A DNA stretch of 51,852 nucleotides from an uncultured Collinsella sp. (GTDB lineage Bacteria; Actinomycetota; Coriobacteriia; Coriobacteriales; Coriobacteriaceae): positions 1 through 51,852 of the forward strand of contig CAKUEU010000005.1 in NCBI GenBank assembly GCA_934646865.1, read 5' to 3'. The notes under the pieces are model-generated. The model was given only the letters and a program-made list of their open reading frames with translations, made no database searches and was not told the DNA's origin. Shown in pieces: positions 37,501 to 42,800 of this stretch (position 1 is its first letter; the number at the start of each line of letters is the position of its first letter). Made by a program: the position numbers and the translations under genes.

Positions 37501-39475
37501 CCGCATTGCTCACGGTAATCCCGTTGACATCTACGACGCTGTTTTTGTCGATGCAGCCGACCGCTCCGCCAAAGCCATTGCTCGCTGAAGCGACTTGGGT
37601 GCATTTGACCGTAGCATTTTTAATTTCAAGCGCAGCGGGCGCAACGGACGTACCGAGCCATCCAACAATGCCGCCAGCAAAATACGGGCTCTTGGCAAGC
37701 GAAAACTCAGTCGTCACGTCTTCAACTTTCAGAAGGCTTAGGGGGCTCGTCTCTTCGGTCGAATCCGCGGCGCCACTCACAAAGCCAATAAGACCACCGA
37801 AGGCAGCGCTGCTGGCATCGTCCCCGAACGCGCTCTTGAATGAGCCGCCCTTGAATGACACGGAAACGCTTGGATTGTCCAGTGCCAGCACGCCGAAAAC
37901 AGGGCCGACACCGTCAACCGCGTCCTTAACATGCGTTGCGCCCGCAAGCGTAACGCCGTTGCCCGTATCGATTTGGTTATTGCCAGTGAACTCAACCGGC
38001 TGCGCAAGGCTGACCTTGCCTATGAAGCCGCCGGAGATTTTACTGTTTGAATCGCCAACATGCTCGGGGCACGTCACCTTTGCCCCATCGGACTGCGAAA
38101 GGCTCAGGTTAATCGCTTGCCCGATGAAACCGCCGCTGGCGGTGGTGCCTTTGACGATGAGCGTGTGTAGATCGAGAGCCTTCGTGACGTTGACCGTGGC
38201 ACCTGCGCTCGAACCGACGAGGCCTACGACACCACCGGCACACCCGTTCGTAGACTGAACGGTAGCGGTGGGGATGTTAGTCAGGGTGTCAACACTCAGG
38301 GTCGCACTATCCTCGACTTCGCCTACGAGCAGACCAGCATTGCCAGAACTCGTCTTGACGGCACCATTCCCGACCAGGTCTTTCGGAAACTCAACGGACT
38401 TAACGGTGAAGGTTCCGTCCTTGACCGTATTCGCCAGAAGTCCGATGTTGCCCTTTGGATCTACATTGACATTGAGGCTCTTGCGGTCACCGGGGAGGCT
38501 ATAGATAACGCTCGCAGTGAGTTCGCCCGTCGTCTCACCAAGCAGGGGTGCCGTCAACGCGGGGGTTGCACTAGTGATTGTCTCGTTGGTACCCGATGGA
38601 TTCGCGATGTTGACTGTCGCGTTGAGTTCCCTGCCCTCACCGATGATTTTCGAAGCGATCATCGGCTCGCTATAGGTAGTCGCGCCCACCCACTTTATCT
38701 TGACCGTATTGTTTTGATTGGTCAGCTTGAGGTTATTAAAGACCGTTCGATCGGCCGTAAGCTCGACGGAGTTATCAGCGCCATTCGGCGACCTATAGAT
38801 TTTGCCTTCAAACGGATGCTCATCGCTGCCAAAGCCCTGGAAAGACAGGCGATCGTTGTCGGCCTTCGAGGTAAGCTTCGCATCGCCCGTAATGATGCTC
38901 TTAATCTGCGCATCGTAGTAAAGCGAAGCGTCGGCGTTGGACAGGACGGTGAACGCCTCCGACGACTTGATATCAAGGCTTTGGATTCCGTTCCCGTCGC
39001 CTTTGGACACGACATTTTCCGCACCGTTTGCTTCGAGCAGCTCGACAAGCTTCTTCAAGTCATTGATCGTCGCATCCGCCTGGGCCTCAGCGTCCTCCGA
39101 AGCCGCGGCATCGGCATCCTGCTCGGCATCGTCAGCGGCGGTATCGTCGGCCGCATCGTCGCCCTCGGTCTGGTCGCCCGCGGAATCGGAGCCTGTGGCG
39201 TCACCCGAGGTATCGCCCGTTGCAGCGTCGTCCTTCGCAGCGTCATCCTCAGCACTGCCACCCGCGGCGCCGGTATCACTCGACCCAGACCCGGTCGTGT
39301 CATCGCTCTTGGTCTCGCCGCTCTCGGCGGCATCCGATGCCTCCGCAGACGCGGCGGCAATCTCGCTCGAAATGTTCTGCCAGCCGGCAGCCACAGCGGC
39401 CACCGTGGGCGAGCATGCCTGAAGCACCATGACCACCGTCATGAACTCTGCGAGTATGCGCTTTGCCGTTCTCAT
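28598..39475 (-). CDS. Giant exported GLUG-repeat surface protein (3625 residues)
   Basis: A signal peptide (about 1-30, VVMVLQACSPTVAAVAA) is followed by an Asp/Ala/Ser/Thr-rich stretch (about 40-140) that is probably disordered. From about 370 to 2400, short GLUG-type motifs recur at irregular intervals: GGVVGLVGSS, GGFIGKVS, GGLIGFVSG, GGIVGWLG, GGLLGYSWG, GGVIGCIMGG, VGGFVGYINSG, GGIAGRT, GGILGNCQ. This pattern is seen in secreted beta-helical adhesins and peptidase-associated proteins. The last 900 residues lack the motif and look like Ig-type or unknown beta domains. The end (NLNGIDH) has no LPXTG, no hydrophobic helix and no charged tail, so attachment must use another route. It is last in a four-gene operon behind three membrane-anchored small proteins, 41 bases after the third. 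Confidence 0.87.
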   Translation of the reverse strand: MRTAKRILAEFMTVVMVLQACSPTVAAVAAGWQNISSEIAAASAEASDAAESGETKSDDTTGSGSSDTGAAGGSAEDDAAKDDAATGDTSGDATGSDSAGDQTEGDDAADDTAADDAEQDADAAASEDAEAQADATINDLKKLVELLEANGAENVVSKGDGNGIQSLDIKSSEAFTVLSNADASLYYDAQIKSIITGDAKLTSKADNDRLSFQGFGSDEHPFEGKIYRSPNGADNSVELTADRTVFNNLKLTNQNNTVKIKWVGATTYSEPMIASKIIGEGRELNATVNIANPSGTNETITSATPALTAPLLGETTGELTASVIYSLPGDRKSLNVNVDPKGNIGLLANTVKDGTFTVKSVEFPKDLVGNGAVKTSSGNAGLLVGEVEDSATLSVDTLTNIPTATVQSTNGCAGGVVGLVGSSAGATVNVTKALDLHTLIVKGTTASGGFIGQAINLSLSQSDGAKVTCPEHVGDSNSKISGGFIGKVSLAQPVEFTGNNQIDTGNGVTLAGATHVKDAVDGVGPVFGVLALDNPSVSVSFKGGSFKSAFGDDASSAAFGGLIGFVSGAADSTEETSPLSLLKVEDVTTEFSLAKSPYFAGGIVGWLGTSVAPAALEIKNATVKCTQVASASNGFGGAVGCIDKNSVVDVNGITVSNAGSMAKGAGIAAECWAATIRLGGVTDFSNMHFDAGDATAQIAMVRSDSPSLVFARGTGSDKEPTDSNNKDYWIYKRCGATKIDDLGGAQDASKGYGEVVRLDGSKLKSNLIQLNETTHKPEGPSSTDWSWQVGYTNGADSDKWNQDHTLDIDDEQDFVALALSIQTGGLYNGVFGPSSNMADLLGSQTVINLNCDVDLSGTGIGGLGLDSLNNGISFSGTFNGKNHKVTLAIGEPYGTRDGKQLAAGDTSEGNGRIYRHGRLGLFNSIGGDAKVIDLTIDGFMKFDNGISVDAGSLAATITGTADKKLTLSGVTCETNITCDDTFGNNANIGGIAGSVSAAATVDFNNGTKAKTKIVTGNTLNGNTRIGGAIGYVGDVASTFNVASLEVGGSINTGDCADGKIAQAGGLIGCIVQGDATSGAKKNVVITGLGFNRFKMTVGKNGDKLNGAGGLLGYSWGNAIVTIGDATVNTSDGAYALKTSNNTTVTANSSTEVGGLVYAASGYWIINDYAIDLSDATINADKATVLGLLVGRGGRTENSSTYGAETYSGLYLENRASWDTAYKVSGAAAGNGVKINNTAIKSNNSATSFDEWVGNSRRPSYGTKAGSKLIDGEWNVVVSLHTKDGVNNGKLDMSGKPESDNSYHNRSDFGKDHNTNAWTRYYYNLDKAYAKAGNNSKNSSASSWMDSPEYLLLWCAYLYAPSAIRAYIIPGNQAIFKGNNIGTSDSAGVAINLDGYSFYPTNPVSGSTVTVNNATITFHYADIKAEQEGNKKNSEATQHENMHCALIRTHTGDLKVKNVTLAGTVGSVVNDAGSSSGALVCRYIYGPINKTNVAQLEIDGLTLDGLTVDGVNGNTIYAPLLINEMQTCVNLSAKNISTRGYANGATAATSLFGRLGVGKNADQVTATFNQINVPSATGQNAANRSIFTHASLLESFGYGEGKTGSAVYTFVKDDKVKDKVTLGKEIDSTDGEYPGKQLWYYDEETYGTNEGFVKVQDNPADAERPWFSDYLPYVAKGKVTENGVQYHEIKVNQRIPNFVTGCGTYGDPYVITSASELNAAANYINNGTALDGWEVTIAKDQSTLCQRRNGGSTENEVTYVYKQTNDATKKWEKKTDDTTNPNDALSDDTMRRYLQSAYYSIEPKSDANNTIELDGSAFAGFGTSAYPFRGVIVGDLGNATATIVIKNNTGSLRGLIPYSYGSVVRNLNITYSGAAASIAYASKNSDGVPGAFFGGVIGCIMGGDNIIDGVTVNASDGFSVTASGSKAHLVPIGGYVGAIAGGGVIFRNSSKVSGALNAWHDKGTSLYDNPYVGRVIDGYAFSEGEGCVVNNGDDNYKINKLDVSDTGCVTTTDTYMKYSWSAGQQNNNAPQTTVKDSQGLLVLSAIINSGAGAGAAHTDEVNGNGTYRGSHAYEGSGVKGAISSTGYKFGNGRYGKVRNAEYAAVGKPADAAAESDFQTSTNDDLKAPGNQEYQGALDSQDGQDVNSPYLVKKYATDWRTGYVCAMGVCGMDLKFEQGMIYDLTGYGSGFLGLSGRYYSNACATDKKVNDKDFITPGIATINGNGATIKVSNNTREYVDDDYNIAGVGGLFSTIKFYSSAYNKGGIEANDNANVSSLNFKNCNISLAYVSSSGVEQSASTSNKNSGWVGVGCLAGSTANQGTSDGAAYGVFKSVAVSNSTVAGGCMAGGLIGSAGLMTRSTDGSNGSIVNYGGTSSPVKLYDCSYSGITVSARSNVGGFVGYINSGDCGVWVSNDKTVANSSTISIIEKAGDTLDWNCAAGGIFGLTGGALSVNTGQGDGASQVATISDVSLVVNHSVSGKPAALGVGGIAGRTVTYDSNVNRVKVTSTKKASEDRPTYFGSLGAASDASNTHAISMGGIIGSTKNKVTLSSCTVEKLRMGVTEHAGGLVGATTDGNTLSATNVTVDDVQFDGARCGGILGNCQDQGGTNVVVSNATVKNCSFGALNSVWQHEDGLYRNHSGGIVGAASGTIKIANVLISKNDFRQPGGQGFLLGDTAQAASNYKGLYAAGVDIVLKDGSDSSSTPKPIKYFNSSAVADVNKKSYIAFGVYGNTLPKSPDGKTRKTLYGCDSGTTTAVSPYVTTSPMSDLAVRTSDTDTTDRYLFGDGMNVKLAENIEDRAKADVDSRYIYTNIGGINEEDGAYQKKSSYDASSVASMFNANNDAGGNQVATDFPVLVISGSDNTTVTSYLNIITNGGFSDACRLNNENGTNPHVTAKAEVFQLKGGVFVRDDEASNNPTLRVVNNGKKNMSFSPSSDWDNGKGRFTLLTVTFTEAGQSYNVQVPIIVKRKLEIDFTATYDYGTNFKESNYAQLGDGAHVLTSFGEPMTGLLTWTYNSANGTEADFGWDSYMAAGGSMKGLGKSICFEGSTGTLPQGTQLTLIDANVDGKAGGREYHYTVGEGGATSVSLSGDAGFEDSAKQPYQERWLSEILGVSAAKDDAGTWAVCDNEADATAKAKFDGSWMLFKVAGADVPSNKRYTLTVPKDDYGKEQRASESVYLVVNVPKPSVDGTQANINGFTGTSIDSDNRISWNLHPVLRTNGQTDSQNNTASTYGILSNYRQELSDGKSVTRTSVSKSADGAAYVLALDVTDTITFNTSQYYAESDSLFYQLDTSLCHYDGNNALTGVSSFPSGTSAIAKFYVAISDQNYTWNGKDWETCDSSTPAFTQTVTDTGDDSLKLRLDYDLAKIRKLATGGSFKVRTVVEEIRLTPDGCNKVIALSKQSGEDAYTKMSYTAKLSTRVTGLDTSSLTQTKRGYVGYYRMDTGDTTITLSAPEKSQLGINVDDLRPIANGTIGLGAMYELGGLNNATEAIANADSVVYTLTLKRRDGIDGSYVDVTDGISNYVAVTESKLAAVNAAGNVITFTDSTKENDKFKTQNGDTTFNLPFTVQVNTQFEQRGQFYANYRLVMTASLVTGGAMSATPQSPDYVTYALTRVNLNGIDH

Positions 39476-39516
39476 CGATTCCGTACCTCTTATCCTAAAA
39501 AACTCCGCTGCCAGAG

Positions 39517-40461
39517 TTATTGAGTCTCCGTCGCGTCCGTTTGGGTGGTTCCGTTCACGCGAATGTCCAGGTCACCCCAGCGCTCAGGCGTTTTGCCGTC
39601 CGCTCGGTAGAAGTTGACGATCATCGAACCCGGCTCCATGGTGAACGTAACCCTGCGATTTGTTTTATCCACCGTCGTACCATGGTTGGTCTTGAAGAAC
39701 GGGTCGATCTCCACGTTCTCCCCCCACGTGAGCGTGACGTTTGCCGGCGCGCCCGTAACCGTCACGCGGTAGTTGTACGCAGCGTATTTAGCAAACTCGC
39801 CAGCCTCATCAACCAACGCGCCCTCAACCGCAGCGGTCTTGACCTCGGCCTTCTTTGACGGCACGACTTTCGCCGCCAGACAGGCGAGCTCGGTGCCGGG
39901 GCTCTCGCCCGAAACGACCGTTGCCCTAATCACAAAGTAGGCATGTCCCAACTTGTCCTCAGGGAAAGTCACGGTGTAATCGTTCTTGGCAGGCTGATTC
40001 TCCGGAAGCGTGACGTTGCCGTTGGGTTGGGGCGAACAGCTCCACGTAGCGCCATCGAGCCCATGCCCCTCGACCGTCAAGGTGTACGTCACGTTTTTGT
40101 CGTTGCAGAAGTTGCTGTTGCTCAGCAAGTAGTTGTAGATACTAAAGGTGAAGTTGCACTGTCCGCTGCTGGGATATACCGTAACGGAGCGCTGGGCGCG
40201 GTCGAGATCGTCATTGCTGGGCGTACTCATATAGCCCGTGAGCAGATCACTCGCAAACAGGCTCTGCGCGGTGCCCGTCGCGGCGACGGACTTAAGAAAT
40301 CCGTTGGCAGTGTAGGCAGAATAGGTAAAGTAGCCACCCGTCACGAGCGCCACGGCGCAAACAAGTGCGATTGCCGCCACAAACAGCTTGTTCTTGACTA
40401 GGCTTTTGCCCTTTGCCAGCTGCTCGTGCTCGGCAACCTGTTGCTTCTCTTGCTTCTCCAT
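39517..40461 (-). CDS. Membrane-anchored extracytoplasmic protein, SipW/TasA-substrate-like (third of three)
   Basis: 314 residues. A charged N-terminus (1-25) precedes one hydrophobic helix (about 26-48, LFVAAIALVCAVALVTGGYF), then TYSAYTANGFLKSVAATGTA and a beta-rich extracellular domain of about 250 residues. Two Cys pairs are possible (QCNF...NFCN). The design - positively charged start, helix, aromatic-containing junction, then N-F/V-x-x-x-G - resembles TasA/camelysin-type proteins processed by SipW signal peptidase, but no SipW gene is in the window and the match is by pattern only. The ATG is supported by the charged N-terminus and family layout. It lies 14 bases after its upstream neighbour. 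Confidence 0.8.
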   Translation of the reverse strand: MEKQEKQQVAEHEQLAKGKSLVKNKLFVAAIALVCAVALVTGGYFTYSAYTANGFLKSVAATGTAQSLFASDLLTGYMSTPSNDDLDRAQRSVTVYPSSGQCNFTFSIYNYLLSNSNFCNDKNVTYTLTVEGHGLDGATWSCSPQPNGNVTLPENQPAKNDYTVTFPEDKLGHAYFVIRATVVSGESPGTELACLAAKVVPSKKAEVKTAAVEGALVDEAGEFAKYAAYNYRVTVTGAPANVTLTWGENVEIDPFFKTNHGTTVDKTNRRVTFTMEPGSMIVNFYRADGKTPERWGDLDIRVNGTTQTDATETQ

Positions 40462-40475
40462 GCGCGCCCCCTCTC

Positions 40476-41315
40476 CTACTTACCGCTCGTGTTGCGCGCG
40501 ATCAGGTAGATCACGTCGGTCTCTTTGGCGCTCTCGTCCCACGAAAGCTTGATGATAAAGTTGAGCGTGTCGTTGCCGTTCGTATCGCTGAGCGTCTTGG
40601 CGTTAAGCTCACCTTTGTCGAACTCCTTGTACCGGTAGAGCGGACGCGCGTTGCGCTGGACGCTTTGATAGCCCTTGAATGTAGGGTCGCTTGCGCCCTC
40701 GACCGGCACGGTTGCCAGGCCATCGTCCGCATTGTTGATGAACGTGAAGTCTTCCAGCAGGTCCGTTCCGGACGCTTTCCACCTATAGGACTTGCCGCCT
40801 GCAGTGCCGCTCACGTCGGGCGTCTGAAGCGCAGGCGTGTTCTCGGCTTTATACAGCTCAATAGTGAGACCCTTAATATTGGTCGTATTCGCAAGCTGCA
40901 GCTCAAAACCATCGCCGCCTGTCTGCACGCAAAACGGGCGCTTGAGCGTCACCGTGTTGCCAGTCTTGGTATCGCCGTATTCGGGGTTGTAGCTCAGGTC
41001 AATCTGCTCGGTGGCCGTAGCGTTGGGGCCCAGCACCTTGAGCTCGGCCGGCTCTTTGATCTTGCCGACGGTGGAACCGCGATTGGCATCGACAAACCAT
41101 CCGAGCGTAAATCCCAGCACCACGAGGACCACGGCTGCCAGGCCCACGATGGCTAGGGATTCGCGACGATGGCTGCTCACCCATATCTTGATGCGCTCAA
41201 TGCGACCGATCGAACGAGCCTCGCCGTACGAACCGAGCCCGTTGCCACCGGGGTTCATCGCGCCTTCGTTGTTTTTGATATCACCCTGTTCGCTGGGGTT
41301 AAGCTGCTCGTCCAT
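40476..41315 (-). CDS. Membrane-anchored extracytoplasmic protein, SipW/TasA-substrate-like (second of three)
   Basis: 279 residues: an Asn/Gly-rich cytoplasmic N-terminus (1-50), a hydrophobic helix (about 53-74, LAIVGLAAVVLVVLGFTLGW), then GWFVDANRGSTVGKI and a beta-rich domain of about 190 residues ending NTSGK. The junction sequence resembles that of its neighbours (AWFAANNRVSATG in the first protein), indicating paralogous architecture. The start codon abuts the preceding stop (TAA-ATG), so translation is coupled. No enzyme motif is seen; a structural or filament subunit role is an inference. Confidence 0.82.
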   Translation of the reverse strand: MDEQLNPSEQGDIKNNEGAMNPGGNGLGSYGEARSIGRIERIKIWVSSHRRESLAIVGLAAVVLVVLGFTLGWFVDANRGSTVGKIKEPAELKVLGPNATATEQIDLSYNPEYGDTKTGNTVTLKRPFCVQTGGDGFELQLANTTNIKGLTIELYKAENTPALQTPDVSGTAGGKSYRWKASGTDLLEDFTFINNADDGLATVPVEGASDPTFKGYQSVQRNARPLYRYKEFDKGELNAKTLSDTNGNDTLNFIIKLSWDESAKETDVIYLIARNTSGK

Positions 41316-42404
41316 TTATTTATCCGCCTCCTTGGCGGTAAAACGCACGCGAATGTACTTGACGTTTTTGCCGATAACCTCGTCGGCGTTGTTGTAATAG
41401 CTGGCGCAGGTTTCCACATCTGCGGAGGACATGCCGGCCTCGACAGTCGGAACCTTGCCAGGCGCCTGCCCTGGGACACTCGCGCTATCGGCGCGGAAAT
41501 AGCGCGCATGGTTATTGTTGATGTCGCCGATGAGGGCTGTGTATCCCGCGGCTCCTATGCTTGCGAAAAGGTTGCCACCGTAGCCGGCGTTGCCCGTGCG
41601 AACGTAGCTCTTAAACTGCTCCGGCCAAGTCCAGTAGAGGGTTTTGGCGACGGTTTCGGTCGTGTTATTTGAGCCTGCGGCGCAAAAACTCGCCGCCGGG
41701 ATGGTAAAGCTCTGCGTGATGACGGTTGCGCTGGCTCCGTCCTGGGTCACCGTGGTGGTCGTGGGAACCAGCGGTTTCGAGTAGAAGCCAGAGGAGGCAT
41801 CCTTGTCCTGGAAAACCAGGATATGACCGCGAACCAAGTCTTTCAGCGAGTTGATGATTGTCTCGTTTTGGGATGTGTCTGCGGCGGAGCCCGTGCCGGC
41901 GGCGCTCGTCTGGACAGAGATCTCCCAGGTCATCTCCACCGTGATATCGTGCAGGTCATTGCAGAGCGGCTTGACGTTGAGCTGGAGCTGACCGGCCGAC
42001 CCCGGAGAGAGGCTGCCGTCGGCGCTCATATTATTGAGGTTGAAGAGATTGTTCACGGCAAGGCTGGTGCTGTCCGACGTGTAGTCATCCTTGGAGTCGT
42101 ACGCGCCCGCCGCACCGTTTTGCGTTCCCGAGAGCACAAAGCGCGGACCGTTCGCCCCGACCGTGCTTCCCGTGGCACTCACCCGATTGTTGGCGGCAAA
42201 CCAGGCCAGGCATGCAAAGATGGCAACGATGGCGGCCAGCACAAACAGACCGCTCACCAGGAAATCCTTCCAAAAATCCTTGAGGGTCCGCACGTGCTCG
42301 TCGGCAGTTTGGCGGTACTCGGCCGCCGTCTTGTGCTGCTGGGGCTCGCTATGTCGATCCATGCCACTCATCGCTTGCGTTTGCCCTGCTTGCGGGCGTG
42401 CCAT
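41316..42404 (-). CDS. Membrane-anchored extracytoplasmic protein, SipW/TasA-substrate-like (first of three)
   Basis: 362 residues from the most upstream ATG. A hydrophilic N-terminus of about 46 residues precedes one helix (about 48-68, FLVSGLFVLAAIVAIFACLA) and the junction WFAANNRVSATGSTVGANGP. The extracellular part is Ser/Thr/Asn-rich and beta-like. It leads the operon that ends in the giant GLUG protein. The exact start is uncertain: ATG at 42404 has GGAAAGG immediately before it with almost no spacer, while in-frame ATGs at 42371 and 42362 lack a clear site. The 42405-42550 leader has no promoter that I can defend. Confidence 0.8.
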   Translation of the reverse strand: MARPQAGQTQAMSGMDRHSEPQQHKTAAEYRQTADEHVRTLKDFWKDFLVSGLFVLAAIVAIFACLAWFAANNRVSATGSTVGANGPRFVLSGTQNGAAGAYDSKDDYTSDSTSLAVNNLFNLNNMSADGSLSPGSAGQLQLNVKPLCNDLHDITVEMTWEISVQTSAAGTGSAADTSQNETIINSLKDLVRGHILVFQDKDASSGFYSKPLVPTTTTVTQDGASATVITQSFTIPAASFCAAGSNNTTETVAKTLYWTWPEQFKSYVRTGNAGYGGNLFASIGAAGYTALIGDINNNHARYFRADSASVPGQAPGKVPTVEAGMSSADVETCASYYNNADEVIGKNVKYIRVRFTAKEADK

Positions 42405-42550
42405 CCTTTCCGCTGGTCGCGCTTAATCCGTTGTTCGCAGGGGGAGTATTCAGACAGAATACAACACCGTACGATAAGGTAAAAGAATAGCATTGACCTG
42501 CGGTTTGTTCCACGTTGCAAACCTTAATGATGTCTTAAAAGTCAAGCCCT

Positions 42551-42615
42551 TGGTGCAATGGGGTCAGGTTACTTCGCACCCCGTTGGTGCAAACAAACCT
42601 GACCCCCATGCACCA
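42551..42615. repeat. Nested palindrome GGGGTCAGGTT / AACCTGACCCC
   Basis: Outer arms 42551-42570 (TGGTGCAATGGGGTCAGGTT) and 42596-42615 pair with a single mismatch; an inner GCACC-CCGTT-GGTGC hairpin sits at 42576-42590. It resembles REP-type palindromes related to Y1 transposases. Only one copy is in the window. Confidence 0.75.
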
Positions 42616-42621
42616 GTAGCA

Positions 42622-42713
42622 AATTCGGATTTTCTAGTGTTCACGATTCGGATTTTCGTGTGCCAAGGATTCGGATTTTCGGGTGCTTGAGATTCGGATT
42701 TTCTGAACCCGCT
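42622..42713. repeat. Tandem array, four units of exactly 23 bp (GATTCGGATTTTC plus 10 variable bases)
   Basis: Units start at 42622, 42645, 42668 and 42691. The first 13 bases are constant apart from one change (AATTCGGATTTTC in the first); the remaining 10 vary (e.g. GTGTGCCAAG, GGGTGCTTGA), with GTG shared by three. It lies between the end of the oxidoreductase gene and the start of the surface-protein operon. No cas gene is nearby and the spacers are too short for a CRISPR. It could be an operator array or a degenerating palindromic repeat. Confidence 0.8.
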
Positions 42714-42734
42714 GATCAGGGCGCTCTAAATGGC

Positions 42735-42770
42735 AAAAAAGCGGGGAGCACCGAAAACGGCACTCCCCGC
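42735..42770 (-). terminator. Terminator of the OYE-family gene
   Basis: Stem GCGGGGAG-CA-CCG / CGG-CA-CTCCCCGC with an AAAA loop, followed on the minus strand by TTTTTTG. It starts 31 bases past the stop codon at 42801. Confidence 0.88.
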
Positions 42771-42800
42771 CCGCTCAAACGTGCGCGATAGCCTTCTCGC

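Noticed and set aside
42622..42713. CRISPR array
   Set aside because: The repeat is 13 bp and the spacers 10 bp, too short; there are only four units and no cas genes.
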